Part shown: piece after piece, positions 27,726-36,680 of the stretch
How the letters are laid out: every line of letters starts with the position of its first letter
Numbering within the stretch: the first letter of the stretch is position 1
Assembly (NCBI RefSeq): GCF_024505145.1
Contig: NZ_JANIAA010000046.1
Span: forward strand, 1-64,000
From: Streptomyces rugosispiralis
Lineage (GTDB): Bacteria; Actinomycetota; Actinomycetes; Streptomycetales; Streptomycetaceae
Direction of reading: 5' to 3'
DNA: 64,000 bases
Program-made: the position numbers and the translations under genes
The notes under the pieces: generated by a model
Told to the model about the DNA's origin: nothing
The model's database searches: none
What the model saw: only the letters and a program-made list of their open reading frames with translations

Positions 27726-28733
27726 TTAGGAGCCCGTGCGATGGATCCGTACGGTCCGCGAACGCCCGCCGGACGGGGCCCTGGGCGTGCCGGAGCGCCG
27801 CTGGGTCAGGGCCGCGCCGATGAGGACGATCATGGCGCCCACCGGCGTGTTCCAGGTCAGATGCTCCCCGAGGATCGCCACGCCCGCGGTGGTGGCGATC
27901 ACCGGGACGAAGTACGTGACCATCATCGCCGTCGTCGGGCCGACCTCGTCGACGAGCCCGTACTGGACCAGGAACGCCACCCCGGTGCCCAGCGCGCCCA
28001 GGGCGAGCACCGAGAGCAGGGGCAGAACCGGGAAGGAGGTGGGCGTCGGCGCGAACACCGGTGCCACGAGCGCGAGTTGCACCGTGCCGAGCAGCAGCTG
28101 GCCGCTGGACATGGACAGGTGGGAGTGGCCCGTGTCGCTCAGCGTGCGCCGGACGTACTGCCAGCCGACCGCGTAGCTGGCCGAGGCGATCAGCGCCAGC
28201 GCGGTGCCCAGCGGATCCTGGCCGGAGAAGCCCTGCCAGGCGCCCAGCACGATCAACACGCCGATGAAGCCGAGCCCGAGACCCGCGACACGCTGACGGG
28301 TCGGCCGGTCGTCGGAGACCACGACCACCGCGAGCAGCATCCCCCACAGCGGCGAGGCGGCGTTGCAGATCCCGGCCAGGGTGGAGGGGATGGTCAGCTC
28401 GGCGTAGGCGAACAGCGAGAACGGCAGCGCGTTCAGGAAGAACGCGGCCACCACCAGATGGCCCCAGACCCGCGCCCCGCGCGGCAGCCGCTCCCGCTTC
28501 ACCGCCAGCGTCACCAGCAGCACGGCGGTGCCGAACAGCATCCGCCCGAGCGTGACGTACAAGGGGGCGAACGCCTCATTGCCCACCTTGATGAAGAGAA
28601 AGCTGAAACCCCAGACCAGGGAGAGCGCGCCGAAGCGGACGCGCCAGTCGAGGAGCGGTCGGCGGGCGGGTGCGGAGGAGGGCTCCGCGGTGGAGGCGGC
28701 GGCAGGGGGCGCCGAGGTGGCGGCTGAGGTCAT
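27726..28733 (-). CDS. EamA/DMT-family transporter (LysR-linked)
   Basis: 335 aa. After an Ala/Pro/Ser-rich start (1-30), ten membrane helices in two EamA repeats: RFGALSLVWGFSFLFIKVGN, NAASPLWGMLLAVVVVSDDR in the first, VAILGEHLTWNTPVGAMIVL in the second. Putative metabolite exporter. Its ATG (28733) is divergent from a LysR gene, the classic arrangement for a LysR regulator controlling an exporter. Not closely similar to the EamA protein at 24428. Confidence 0.85.
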   Translation of the reverse strand: MTSAATSAPPAAASTAEPSSAPARRPLLDWRVRFGALSLVWGFSFLFIKVGNEAFAPLYVTLGRMLFGTAVLLVTLAVKRERLPRGARVWGHLVVAAFFLNALPFSLFAYAELTIPSTLAGICNAASPLWGMLLAVVVVSDDRPTRQRVAGLGLGFIGVLIVLGAWQGFSGQDPLGTALALIASASYAVGWQYVRRTLSDTGHSHLSMSSGQLLLGTVQLALVAPVFAPTPTSFPVLPLLSVLALGALGTGVAFLVQYGLVDEVGPTTAMMVTYFVPVIATTAGVAILGEHLTWNTPVGAMIVLIGAALTQRRSGTPRAPSGGRSRTVRIHRTGS

Positions 28734-28806
28734 GCCATTACGATGTGGGTTACAACCTCTTAGGACAAGCGAGAATTCATTCGCGGTATCACGTAGTATT
28801 CCTTAT
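28734..28806. promoter_or_regulatory. Divergent EamA/LysR control region
   Basis: 73-bp AT-rich gap. It contains the imperfect dyad GGTATCACGTAGTATTCC (28785-28802), with GGTAT facing ATTCC, that could be a LysR site close to the lysR start. No clear -35/-10 pair could be assigned. Confidence 0.4.
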
Positions 28807-29712
28807 ATGAACCTGGATCGCCTCCGCACGCTGCACGCCGTGGCCCGCCACGGATCCGTGAGCGGGGCGGCCGAGGGGCTGCATGTCACCACCTCCGCCG
28901 TCTCGCAGCAACTCGCCAAACTGGAGCGGGAGACCGGACAGCAACTGCTCGCCAAGAACGGGCGCGGGATCCGGCTCACCGACGCCGGGCGGCTGCTCGC
29001 GGACCACGCGGCGCGCATCCTCTCCCAGGTGGAGCTGGCCCAGGCGGATCTGGAGGCGCAGCGCGGCCACGCCGTCGGCGAGCTGCTGCTGGGCGCGTTC
29101 CCGACCGCGGTCCGCGGTCTCTTCCCGGACGCGCTGAGCCGGCTGCGCACCGAGCATCCGCAGCTGAACGTGCGGCTCCAGGAGATGGAGCCCGATGAGT
29201 CGGTGCCCTCGGTGGTGCGCGGCGATATCGATCTGGCCGTGGTCCTGGACTGGTACAACAAACCGCTGCCGATGCCCGGCGGGCTGGTGAAGGCCGCCCT
29301 GCTGGACGACCCGGTGGATGTCGCGATGCCCGCCGACCACCCCCTCGCCGACCGGCACGCGGTCGAGCCGGAGGACTTCGTGGACGACGAGTGGATCTCC
29401 TGGCCCAAGGGCGGGTTCTGCTACGACTGGCTGATGGTGACCCTGCGCGGCAAGGGCATCGAGCCGAGGATCCGGCACACCGCGCATGAGCACCACACCC
29501 AGCTCTCACTGATCGCCGCCGGGCTGGGCATCGCCGTGGTGCCCCGGCTGGGCCGCGGCCCGGTGCCCGAGGGGGTGCGGATGGTGCCGGTCAGCCAGCC
29601 CACGATGCGGCGGCACATCTACGCGATCTGGCGCGCCGACGCCGATCGCAGGCCGTCGATCCGGGCGGCGGTCGAGGTGCTGCGGTCGGTCGGCGAGAAG
29701 ATCATCGACTGA
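28807..29712 (+). CDS. LysR-family transcriptional regulator
   Basis: 301 aa, standard length. HTH at residues 1-60 (MNLDRLRTLHAVARHGSVSG, HVTTSAVSQQLAKLE), then a type 2 periplasmic-binding effector domain (90-295). ATG 28807 is the family start, although the open frame extends to 28528 inside the divergent gene. No strong ribosome site precedes it, so it may be leaderless. Likely regulates the divergent EamA exporter; the effector is unknown. The C-terminus is SIRAAVEVLRSVGEKIID. Confidence 0.9.
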   Translation: MNLDRLRTLHAVARHGSVSGAAEGLHVTTSAVSQQLAKLERETGQQLLAKNGRGIRLTDAGRLLADHAARILSQVELAQADLEAQRGHAVGELLLGAFPTAVRGLFPDALSRLRTEHPQLNVRLQEMEPDESVPSVVRGDIDLAVVLDWYNKPLPMPGGLVKAALLDDPVDVAMPADHPLADRHAVEPEDFVDDEWISWPKGGFCYDWLMVTLRGKGIEPRIRHTAHEHHTQLSLIAAGLGIAVVPRLGRGPVPEGVRMVPVSQPTMRRHIYAIWRADADRRPSIRAAVEVLRSVGEKIID

Positions 29713-29758
29713 TCGCCGGCCGACCAGGGGCCCGGCCCGGGGCCCGCTCCCGGGCCTC

Positions 29759-30226
29759 TCAGCCCTGCGGCATCTTCCGGAAGTCCCAGGAGCGGATCGC
29801 CTCGGGGACCAGGCGCAGCCAGGCGTGGCGCCCGTCGTGCGGCATGGCGTCCAGGCCAAAGTACTTCGCCGCGAACATCCGCTCCGGCGTGTCGAGTTCG
29901 GGGCACGACACGCCGGTGCGCGGCTCCTCGCCGACAGGGACCGCCTCGCCGGAGAGCTCCACCCCGCGCAGTTCGCCGTAGTCGTGCCCGTCGTCGACCA
30001 CCACCGCGATCCGCGGGTCGCGGCGCAGCTCGGCCCAGCGGCGGCTGCGGGTCAGGGAGTACAGCCACAGGACGGTGCCGTCCCAGCAGAACCACAGCGG
30101 GCTGATATGCGGCCGCCCGTCCGCGGACACGGTCGCCACCCGGCAGGTGCGCTGTTCGGCGAGGAAGGCGTCCAGTTCGTCCTGGCTCATCATGATGCGG
30201 CGCCCGCGCCGCTGGGTGACGGTCAT
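29759..30226 (-). CDS. PPOX-class F420/FMN-dependent split-barrel protein
   Basis: 155 aa. MSQDELDAFLAEQRTCRVAT, VSADGRPHISPLWFCWDGTV and RRDPRIAVVVDDGHDYGELR give the split-barrel core. Actinobacterial proteins of this size are often F420-dependent, but the cofactor cannot be fixed from sequence. ATG 30226 has GGGAGG about 10 nt upstream. It lies 46 bp from the end of the LysR gene and is convergent to it. Not closely related to the MocR-linked PPOX protein. Confidence 0.8.
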   Translation of the reverse strand: MTVTQRRGRRIMMSQDELDAFLAEQRTCRVATVSADGRPHISPLWFCWDGTVLWLYSLTRSRRWAELRRDPRIAVVVDDGHDYGELRGVELSGEAVPVGEEPRTGVSCPELDTPERMFAAKYFGLDAMPHDGRHAWLRLVPEAIRSWDFRKMPQG

Positions 30227-30282
30227 TCGACCTGTACCTCCCGGTAACCCGTTGTCCGGCACAGGATGGTGGCTCTTCCTTG

Positions 30283-31059
30283 ATGACGCAAGGGGCGCTA
30301 CTCTCCCGCGCCGTGACCCCGAGCCCCCATGAAGACGCCGTGACCTCGCGCGAAGACGCCGTGACCTCGCGCGAGGACGCCGCGCCCCCGCACGAGGATG
30401 CCGCGCCCCCGCGCCCCCGCGAAGACCTCGTGGAACTGCTCAGGCCGGAAGGCTGCGCCCTGCTCACCGTCGAATGCCAGCGCGGTGTGGTGGGGCCGGA
30501 CAGCGCGCTACCCGAACTGGCCGCCGCGGCCCGGGAGTCCGGTGCGCTCGGGCGTGTCGCCCAGCTGGTGGCGGCCGCCCACGACACGGGCGTCCAGGTG
30601 CTGCACGCGGTGGCCGAGCGGCGCGCCGACGGACGCGGCGCGAGCCGCAACGCACCGCTGTTCCGGGCCGTCGAGCGACTGCCGGTCCGGCAGCTCACCG
30701 GAAGCGCGGCGGTGGAGATCGCCGAACCGGTTCCGGTGGCGGCCGAGGACCTGGTCGTACGGCGGCTGCACGGTCTCTCGCCGATCGCCGGGACCGAGGT
30801 GGACGCGCTGCTGCGCAATCTGGACCGCCGCACGCTGGTCGTCACCGGCGTGTCGGCCAATGTGGCGATCCCGGCCGCCGTCTTCGACGCCGTCAACCTC
30901 GGCTACACGGCCGTGGTGCCCGAGGACGCGATCGCCGGGGTGCCCGCCTCGTACACCCCGGCGATGGTCCGCCACACCCTCGCCCTGGTGGCCGCCGTCA
31001 CAACGGCCGACGAGGTGGCCGCCTGCTGGCGGCGGACGGCCGTCACGCCATCCAGATAG
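30283..31059 (+). CDS. Isochorismatase-fold protein with degenerate catalytic triad
   Basis: 258 aa. The isochorismatase fold spans about 45-250, but each catalytic position differs from active cysteine hydrolases: LLTVECQRG has Glu where Asp is usual, VVRRLHGLSP has Arg for Lys, and TGVSANVAIPAAVFDA has Ala at the nucleophilic Cys. It is therefore probably not a hydrolase. The N-terminus carries repeats (EDAVTSR twice, EDAAPP twice) from nearly identical 21-24-nt units. The start is uncertain: ATG 30283, or GTG 30313. The last 17 bp overlap the convergent Rieske gene. Confidence 0.75.
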   Translation: MTQGALLSRAVTPSPHEDAVTSREDAVTSREDAAPPHEDAAPPRPREDLVELLRPEGCALLTVECQRGVVGPDSALPELAAAARESGALGRVAQLVAAAHDTGVQVLHAVAERRADGRGASRNAPLFRAVERLPVRQLTGSAAVEIAEPVPVAAEDLVVRRLHGLSPIAGTEVDALLRNLDRRTLVVTGVSANVAIPAAVFDAVNLGYTAVVPEDAIAGVPASYTPAMVRHTLALVAAVTTADEVAACWRRTAVTPSR

Positions 31060-31549
31060 AGCTTCCCTGCACCTTGATCTGCGCGCCCGGCAGCGGCTTC
31101 TGCGCCGGGCCGCCCTTCACACTGCCGTCGGTGATGTCGAACTTGCTCTGGTGACAGGGGCAGTTGATGGTGCCGCCGCTCACATCGCCGACCGAGCAGC
31201 CCTGGTGGGTACAGATCGACGAGAACGCCTTGAAGTCACCGGCCTTGGGCTGGGTCACCACGACCTTGTGGTCCTTGAAGACCATGCCGCCGCCCTCGGG
31301 GATCTGGGAGGTCTTGGCCAGTTCCATACCGTCCCCGCCGCCCGGCTGGCCGCCCTCCGCGCTCTGCGACGCGCCCTGCGACGGCTGCGAGCCCCCGGTG
31401 TCCTGGGCGCTGTCCGCGCTGCCGCCGCCCGAACCGCCGTCGTCGTCCTTGCCGCATGCGGCAAGCGTGGCGGCCAGCCCGGCCGCTCCGGCCGCGGTGA
31501 CGACGGCACGGCGGGTGGTGCCCTGCCCGGGGATTGCCGACTGCGTCAT
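31043..31549 (-). CDS. Rieske [2Fe-2S] lipoprotein
   Basis: 168 aa. The N-terminus has twin arginines (TTRRAVVTAAGAAGLAAT) and then a lipobox LAAC, so it is probably Tat-exported and lipid-anchored outside the membrane. A Gly/Ser/Asp/Gln-rich linker (45-75) leads to a Rieske domain: CTHQGCSV and CPCHQSKFD hold the two Cys and two His ligands. It should be a one-electron carrier; the partner is unknown. The start is ATG 31549. The 3' end overlaps the convergent isochorismatase-fold gene. Confidence 0.85.
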   Translation of the reverse strand: MTQSAIPGQGTTRRAVVTAAGAAGLAATLAACGKDDDGGSGGGSADSAQDTGGSQPSQGASQSAEGGQPGGGDGMELAKTSQIPEGGGMVFKDHKVVVTQPKAGDFKAFSSICTHQGCSVGDVSGGTINCPCHQSKFDITDGSVKGGPAQKPLPGAQIKVQGSSIWMA

Positions 31550-31693
31550 GGTGGTGCCTCCTGCTCGGGGGACGTTTCACCGTTCCATACGGACGCCGGG
31601 GCCGCCGTGTTCAGCCGCTCCCGGGCAGACGCGGGCCGCGGGCCGGAAAATCGCTTTGCCGATCGCCCTGCCGTGCCATGAGAATGCCGGTTT

Positions 31694-33313
31694 ATGGGAC
31701 ATCTGGAGGCCGCGCACCTCGCCTACTTCCTGCCCGACGGACGGCTGCTGCTCGGCGATGTGTCGTTCCGCGTCGCCGAGGGCACGGTGGCCGCCCTGGT
31801 CGGGCCCAACGGGGCGGGCAAGACCACGCTGCTGCGGCTGGTCTCCGGCGAGGTGGAGCCGCACGGCGGCACGGTCACGGTCAGCGGCTCCCTGGGGGTG
31901 ATGCCGCAGTTCATCGGCTCAGTGCGCGATGAGCGGACGGTGCGCGACCTGCTGGTGTCGGTGGCCCAGCCCCGCATCCGCGAGGCCGCCCGCGCGGTGG
32001 ACGAGGCCGAGCTGGCGATCATGGAGCGGGACGACGAGGCCGCCCAGCTGGCCTACGCCCAGGCCCTGAGCGACTGGGCCGAGGCGCGCGGCTACGAGGC
32101 CGAGACGGTATGGGACATGTGCACCACCGCGGCCCTCGGCGTGCCGTACGAACGGGCCCAGTGGCGCGAGGTGCGCACGCTCAGCGGCGGCGAGCAGAAG
32201 CGGCTGGTGCTGGAGGCGCTGCTGCGCGGGCCCGACGAGGTGCTGCTGCTGGACGAGCCGGACAACTATCTGGACGTGCCGGGCAAGCAGTGGCTGGAGG
32301 AGCGGCTGCGCGAGACCCGTAAGACCGTGCTGTTCATCAGCCACGACCGGGAGCTGCTGGCCCGCGCGGCCGCCCGGATCGTCAGCGTCGAGCCGAGCCC
32401 GGCGGGCAGCGATGTGTGGGTGCACGGCGGCGGCTTCGCCACCTACCACGACGCCCGCGAGGAGCGGTTCGAGCGCTTCGAGGAGCTCCGGCGGCGCTGG
32501 GACGAGAAGCACGCCCAGCTCAAACGGCTGGTGCTGGACATGCAGCGGTACGCGGCCCGCAGCGATGAGATGGCCTCCCGCTACCAGGCCGCCAAGACCC
32601 GGCTGCGGAAGTTCGAGGAGGCCGGGCCGCCACCGGAGCCGCCGCGCAAACAGGACATCACCATGCGGCTCGCGGGCGGACGCACCGGGGTGCGGGCGCT
32701 GACCTGCCGGGCGCTGGAGCTCGAGGGGCTGATGCGCCCCTTCGACCTGGAGGTCTTCTACGGCGAGCGGGTGGCCGTACTGGGCTCCAACGGCTCGGGC
32801 AAGTCCCACTTCCTGCGGCTCCTGGCGGGAGGGGACGTCGCCCATCGGGGGGAGTGGAAACTCGGCGCACGGGTCGTGCCCGGCCACTTCGCCCAGACCC
32901 ACGCCCATCCGGAGCTCTTCGGGCGCACGCTGGTGGACATCCTGTGGACCGAACACGCCCGGGACCGGGGGCGCGCGATGAGCGCGCTGCGGCGCTATGA
33001 GCTCGACCGCCAGGGCGACCAGTCCTTCGACCGGCTCTCGGGCGGTCAGCAGGCCCGGTTCCAGATCCTGCTGCTCGAACTGGCCGGGACGACGGCGCTG
33101 CTGCTGGACGAGCCCACGGACAACCTGGACCTGGAGTCGGCCGAGGCGCTCCAGGACGGGCTCGGAGCCTACGAGGGCACGGTGCTCGCGGTCACCCACG
33201 ACCGCTGGTTCGCGCGGTCCTTCGACCGCTTCCTGGTCTTCGGGTCGGACGGCGTCGTCCGCGAGACGGCGGAGCCGGTCTGGGACGAACGCCGCGTCGA
33301 CCGGGTCCGCTAG
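31694..33313 (+). CDS. ABC-F family ATPase
   Basis: 539 aa, two ABC domains and no membrane segments. Domain 1: Walker A GPNGAGKTT, signature LSGGEQKR, Walker B VLLLDEPDNYLD. Domain 2: GSNGSGKSH, LSGGQQAR, ALLLDEPTDNLDL. The linker (about 245-320) is a charged helical hairpin. ABC-F proteins act on ribosomes as translation factors or antibiotic protectors; the linker length does not settle which. ATG 31694 is the start. It is a lone gene with no transporter partner. Confidence 0.88.
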   Translation: MGHLEAAHLAYFLPDGRLLLGDVSFRVAEGTVAALVGPNGAGKTTLLRLVSGEVEPHGGTVTVSGSLGVMPQFIGSVRDERTVRDLLVSVAQPRIREAARAVDEAELAIMERDDEAAQLAYAQALSDWAEARGYEAETVWDMCTTAALGVPYERAQWREVRTLSGGEQKRLVLEALLRGPDEVLLLDEPDNYLDVPGKQWLEERLRETRKTVLFISHDRELLARAAARIVSVEPSPAGSDVWVHGGGFATYHDAREERFERFEELRRRWDEKHAQLKRLVLDMQRYAARSDEMASRYQAAKTRLRKFEEAGPPPEPPRKQDITMRLAGGRTGVRALTCRALELEGLMRPFDLEVFYGERVAVLGSNGSGKSHFLRLLAGGDVAHRGEWKLGARVVPGHFAQTHAHPELFGRTLVDILWTEHARDRGRAMSALRRYELDRQGDQSFDRLSGGQQARFQILLLELAGTTALLLDEPTDNLDLESAEALQDGLGAYEGTVLAVTHDRWFARSFDRFLVFGSDGVVRETAEPVWDERRVDRVR

Positions 33314-33489
33314 CCGTTACCGGGCCCCGGGCCGGACACGGCGTCAGCGGTTGGCGGAGTTGACCGGCACCAGCTTCGTCACCCGCTGGTGGGACAGCGG
33401 CCCCTCGGGGCCGGAGCCGCGTCACCGCGCGAGCCGCCGGGCCGGCGGATGGGTGAGTTCCCAGGTCTTCCACTGTGCACCCTCCCGGG

Positions 33490-33925
33490 CTACTGGGGCT
33501 CCCTCCCCACCGGGCCCCATGCCCCGTGCCGGCCGACCCGGACCCGGCCGATCGCCGCCGGAAGGACCGGGACGGCGGCTTCCCGGTCCTCGAGACGCCG
33601 CAGCTCCTGGGCCGCCGCGCGCTCGATCTCCGACGCCTCCGCTTCCGCCCGCTCCCGGGCGTAGGCGGAGACCAGGCCGTGCAGCCAGAACCGCGGTACG
33701 GCGCCGGGGGCGCCCGTGTGGACGACCTTCAGCAGCCGGGTGTCCGCCAGCCGTTCCAGCGCTTCCGCCACGTCGGGCACGGCGAGGCTCGGCAGCTCGG
33801 TCCCCGGGGACGCGGACAGCACCCGGACACCGGACAGCCCGAGCATGCGGAACAGACGGCGGTCGTCCCCGGCCAGGCGGTGGTAGGCCGGGGCGAAGCA
33901 GGAACGCACGCTCAGCGGGCCCTGT
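33490..33925 (-). pseudogene. Fragment of a SARP/AfsR-type NB-ARC regulator
   Basis: Read on the minus strand, SVRSCFAPAYHRLAGDDRRL, FRMLGLSGVRVLSASPGTE, LERLADTRLLKVVHTGAPG and FWLHGLVSAYARERAEAEA match the winged-helix part of an AfsR/SARP-type NB-ARC regulator. The N-terminal DNA-binding and nucleotide-binding domains are gone, as is the tail beyond about 33500. The upstream edge abuts a LuxR fragment on the other strand at about 33920, so a rearrangement fused two remnants. Confidence 0.6.
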
Positions 33926-34272
33926 GGTCGCCGATCGCCCTCAAGGGCGGAAGTGCGGCGCTTTTCGACAAATCCGCGGAGATCGGCGCACTGGGCTCCC
34001 TCTTCCTCGGTGCGTGGGGAAGTGCCATACCGCTGGCCGAATTCCTGAAGCGGCGGGAGCTGGTCCGGCACGAGGACCAGCGGCAGGTCCTGGGGCATCT
34101 GCGGGACGGGCACACGGACCGGGTCGCGGCGCAGAAGATGGGCATCTCCTATCGCACCTATCGCCGCCGGGTCGCGGAGATCCTGGAGCGGCTGGGCGCG
34201 GAGTCCCGCTTCCAGGCCGGGGTACGGGCCAGTGAGCTCGGGCTGCTGTCGCCGCTGGAGGACGCCCAATGA
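33925..34272 (+). pseudogene. 5'-truncated LuxR-type regulator
   Basis: The frame ending at 34272 encodes a C-terminal fragment of about 115 aa: SAALFDKSAEIGALGSLFLG, LVRHEDQRQVLGHLRDGHT and then a LuxR helix-turn-helix (MGISYRTYRRRVAEILERLG). It lacks the N-terminal sensing part, replaced by antisense SARP sequence, and no ribosome site or start lies between the junction and the HTH. It is close to the next gene over the HTH (SYRTYRRRVAEI against SVRTYRRHVADI), so it is the remains of a duplicated pair. Its stop overlaps the next start (ATGA). Confidence 0.6.
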
Positions 34273-34985
34273 CGGCTCTTCCCCTTCCCGCGGCTCTCCC
34301 GATTCCGCTCGGCTCCCCTCCGCGGCCGCCCGCCTCACCCGTGAGCCAGGGCCCCGGCCCGGCCGAGGACGCCCGGACGATCGTGCGCGAGGCCGGGCAG
34401 CATGTGTCCATCATCCTGGCGTTGCCTCAAGGGACGCGGCGCGAGGTGCTGCGGTCGCTCCTCCCGGGCCTCCTGGACCAGGCGAAACCGGATGTCCGGG
34501 TGCGGATCCTGTGCACCCGGCACACCTATGACCGGCACCTGCTGCCCGCCATCGGCGGCGACGGCGCCGGGCCGGAGGTGAGACTGGCCCGTCTCGATCC
34601 GATCGAGGCGGTCATGGCGGACGGCCGTACGGCGCTGGCCAATCTGCGGGCGGAAGCCGGCTCGCAGATCTTCACCACCCAGGAGGCGCTGCCAGTCCAG
34701 GCGTTGCACACGCCGTTCAACTCCATCTGGAAGAGGTCGGCCCCGCTCTTGGCGCGGCCCGACTTCGGCGACCGCCGCCGCACCCGGCTGGCCGCCGAGA
34801 TCCTCGGGATGCTCCGCGTCGGAGCCACCGACGAGGTCGCCGCCCGATCGCTGTCCATCTCCGTGCGGACCTACCGCAGACATGTCGCGGACATCATGGA
34901 ACGGCTCGACGCGCGATCGCGTTTCGAGGCCGGGCTGCTCGCCGCCGAGCTGGACATGCTCCCGCCCCCGGCGGAGAGACACTGA
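34269..34985 (+). CDS. LuxR-type HTH transcriptional regulator
   Basis: 238 aa. A Pro-rich start, then an alpha/beta sensor-like region (residues 40-160; HVSIILALPQGTRREVLRSL, VRILCTRHTYDRHLLPAIGG) and a C-terminal LuxR helix-turn-helix (LRVGATDEVAARSLSISVRT, YRRHVADIMERLDARSRFEA). Helix-turn-helix proteins with such an N-terminus are common in Streptomyces and often lie near biosynthetic genes. ATG 34269 overlaps the stop of the truncated paralogue upstream, so it was once translationally coupled to it. Its present promoter is unclear. Target unknown. Confidence 0.75.
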   Translation: MTALPLPAALPIPLGSPPRPPASPVSQGPGPAEDARTIVREAGQHVSIILALPQGTRREVLRSLLPGLLDQAKPDVRVRILCTRHTYDRHLLPAIGGDGAGPEVRLARLDPIEAVMADGRTALANLRAEAGSQIFTTQEALPVQALHTPFNSIWKRSAPLLARPDFGDRRRTRLAAEILGMLRVGATDEVAARSLSISVRTYRRHVADIMERLDARSRFEAGLLAAELDMLPPPAERH

Positions 34986-35134
34986 CGGACCGCACCCGGC
35001 CGGTGCCACCGGCCGGGTGCGCCGATGTGTTCCCGGTCCGGGCGGTGGGCCGGGCCGGCGCCCGCGGCGGCGGCCCCGCGGCCCGATGGGTCCGTCCCGT
35101 GAGCCGGCGTCGGACCGGCCAGGAGGCGAGCCAT

Positions 35135-35769
35135 ATGCGTACGGTGATCCCCATGGCTGCTGACGACCCCCCGGGCGTCCTGGTCTTCGACGTCAACTCT
35201 TCGACGTCAACGAGACGCTCACCGACATGTCCCCGCTCGCCGCGCACCTGGAGGCCATCGGTCTCCCCGGCCATCTGCTGCCGGTGTGGTTCGCCGGTGT
35301 CCTGCGCGACGGCATCGCGCTGTCCCTCGCGGGCGGCCGGGCGACGTTCGTCGAGGTCGGCGGGGACGTCCTGCGCACACTCCGGGCCCGGCACGGGCCC
35401 GGGGGAGCGGACCCGGCGGCGGCCGTGGACCATGTGCTCTCCGGTCTGCCGGACCTGCCCGTCCAGCCGGATGTTCCCGAGGGCGTACGGGCGCTGCACG
35501 CGGCCGGACACCGCCCGGTCACCCTGACGAACGGCTCGGCGGACACCACGCGTGCGGTACTGGACCGGGCGACCGGGGTGGCGGATCTGGCGCGGAGCCT
35601 GGGGCCGGCGCGCCCGGCCGACCCGCGAGATGGCGTTGCGGGAGCCGCGGACGGGGTTCCCGTGGCGGTGCTGGACTCATCCCGGTCCGCGTTGCGGCGA
35701 TCGGCGAAAGCCGGCAGACCGGTCTGCTCGGGGCCATCGGCCGCGCCGAGGCCGTCAACGGGCGGGTGA
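35135..35769 (+). pseudogene. HAD-family hydrolase (haloacid dehalogenase-like), frameshifted
   Basis: ATG 35135 follows AGGAGG at 8-9 nt and reads to GVLVFDVN, the HAD nucleophile motif. A 14-bp tandem duplication (35184-35197 and 35198-35211) then shifts the frame. Removing one copy restores VLVFDVNETLTDM followed by SPLAAHLEAIGLP, the normal haloacid-dehalogenase sequence. The downstream frame continues through the cap domain and LTNGSADTTRAVL (motif II), but beyond 35610 motif III and the C-terminus are not recognisable. The gene is broken twice and should make no active enzyme. Confidence 0.8.
35184..35211 (+). repeat. 14-bp tandem duplication in the HAD pseudogene
   Basis: TCTTCGACGTCAAC occurs twice without a gap. 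As 14 is not a multiple of three, it is the inactivating lesion of the HAD gene. Confidence 0.95.
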
Positions 35770-35855
35770 TGGCGTGTGCTCGAGTCCGGCCGCGGGCTGA
35801 GGCGGCGCGGTGGCGGCGTGGATTGCGAGGTCGGCGAGCCGGATAGCCTGGGCGA

Positions 35856-36680
35856 ATGCTGACCGAAGTCACCGCGATCCGGTATGTCACGCCCTTGCGT
35901 GAGGGCGGATCGCTGCCGGGCATCGTCGAGGCCGACGATCTGGGCACCTATGTCATGAAGTTCACCGGCGCCGGGCAGGGCCGCAAGACCCTCGTCGCCG
36001 AGGTCGTCTGCGGTCAGCTGGGCCGCCGTCTTGGGCTGCGGGTGCCGGATCTGGTGCGGATCCAGCTGGATCCGGTGATCGGTCTGAGCGAACCGGACCA
36101 AGAGGTGCAGGAGCTGCTCAAGGCCAGTGGCGGGCTCAACCTCGGCATGGACTACCTCCCCGGTTCGCTCGGCTTCGATCCGCTCGCCTTCGAGGTGGGC
36201 GCGGAGGAGGCGGGGCGGGTCGTGTGGTTCGACGCGCTCATCGGCAATGTGGACCGCTCCTGGCGCAACCCCAACATGCTGGTCTGGCACGGGCGGCTGT
36301 GGCTCATCGACCACGGCGCCACGATGATCTGGCACCACGGCTGGCGCGGGCTGGACAAGGCCGCCACCAAGCCGTACGACGCCTCCGACCACGTCCTCGC
36401 GCCGTTCGCGCCGGACATCGCCGCGGCCGGCCGGGCCCTGGCGCCGCGGATCACCGAGGAGCTGCTCACCGAGGTGGTGGCGGACGTCCCCGACGAATGG
36501 CTGACCGACGAGCCGGGCTTCGACGGCCCGGACGCGGTGCGCCGCGCCTATGTCGAGGTGCTGCTGGAGCGGGCGGCCACGGTGGAGCGGAGGATCACGC
36601 TCGGGGAGCGCGCCGGTGAGGGGCCGTCCAAGGCCCCCGAGTGGCTGCGGGTGTGGGTCGACGGAAAGGCATCGCGGTGA
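35856..36680 (+). CDS. HipA-like kinase-fold protein
   Basis: 274 aa. It matches the compact HipA-like kinase family: an N-terminal lobe (GTYVMKFTGAGQGRKTLVAE) with the ATP-binding lysine, then FDALIGNVDRSWRNPNMLVW with the catalytic Asp and Asn, and LWLIDHGATMIWHH with the DFG-like metal Asp. Classical HipA toxins phosphorylate glutamyl-tRNA synthetase; this family lacks the HipA N-terminal subdomain and has no known target. GTGA overlap with a DUF3037 gene forms a two-gene unit. No HipB-type antitoxin is adjacent. ATG 35856 is the start. Confidence 0.8.
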   Translation: MLTEVTAIRYVTPLREGGSLPGIVEADDLGTYVMKFTGAGQGRKTLVAEVVCGQLGRRLGLRVPDLVRIQLDPVIGLSEPDQEVQELLKASGGLNLGMDYLPGSLGFDPLAFEVGAEEAGRVVWFDALIGNVDRSWRNPNMLVWHGRLWLIDHGATMIWHHGWRGLDKAATKPYDASDHVLAPFAPDIAAAGRALAPRITEELLTEVVADVPDEWLTDEPGFDGPDAVRRAYVEVLLERAATVERRITLGERAGEGPSKAPEWLRVWVDGKASR

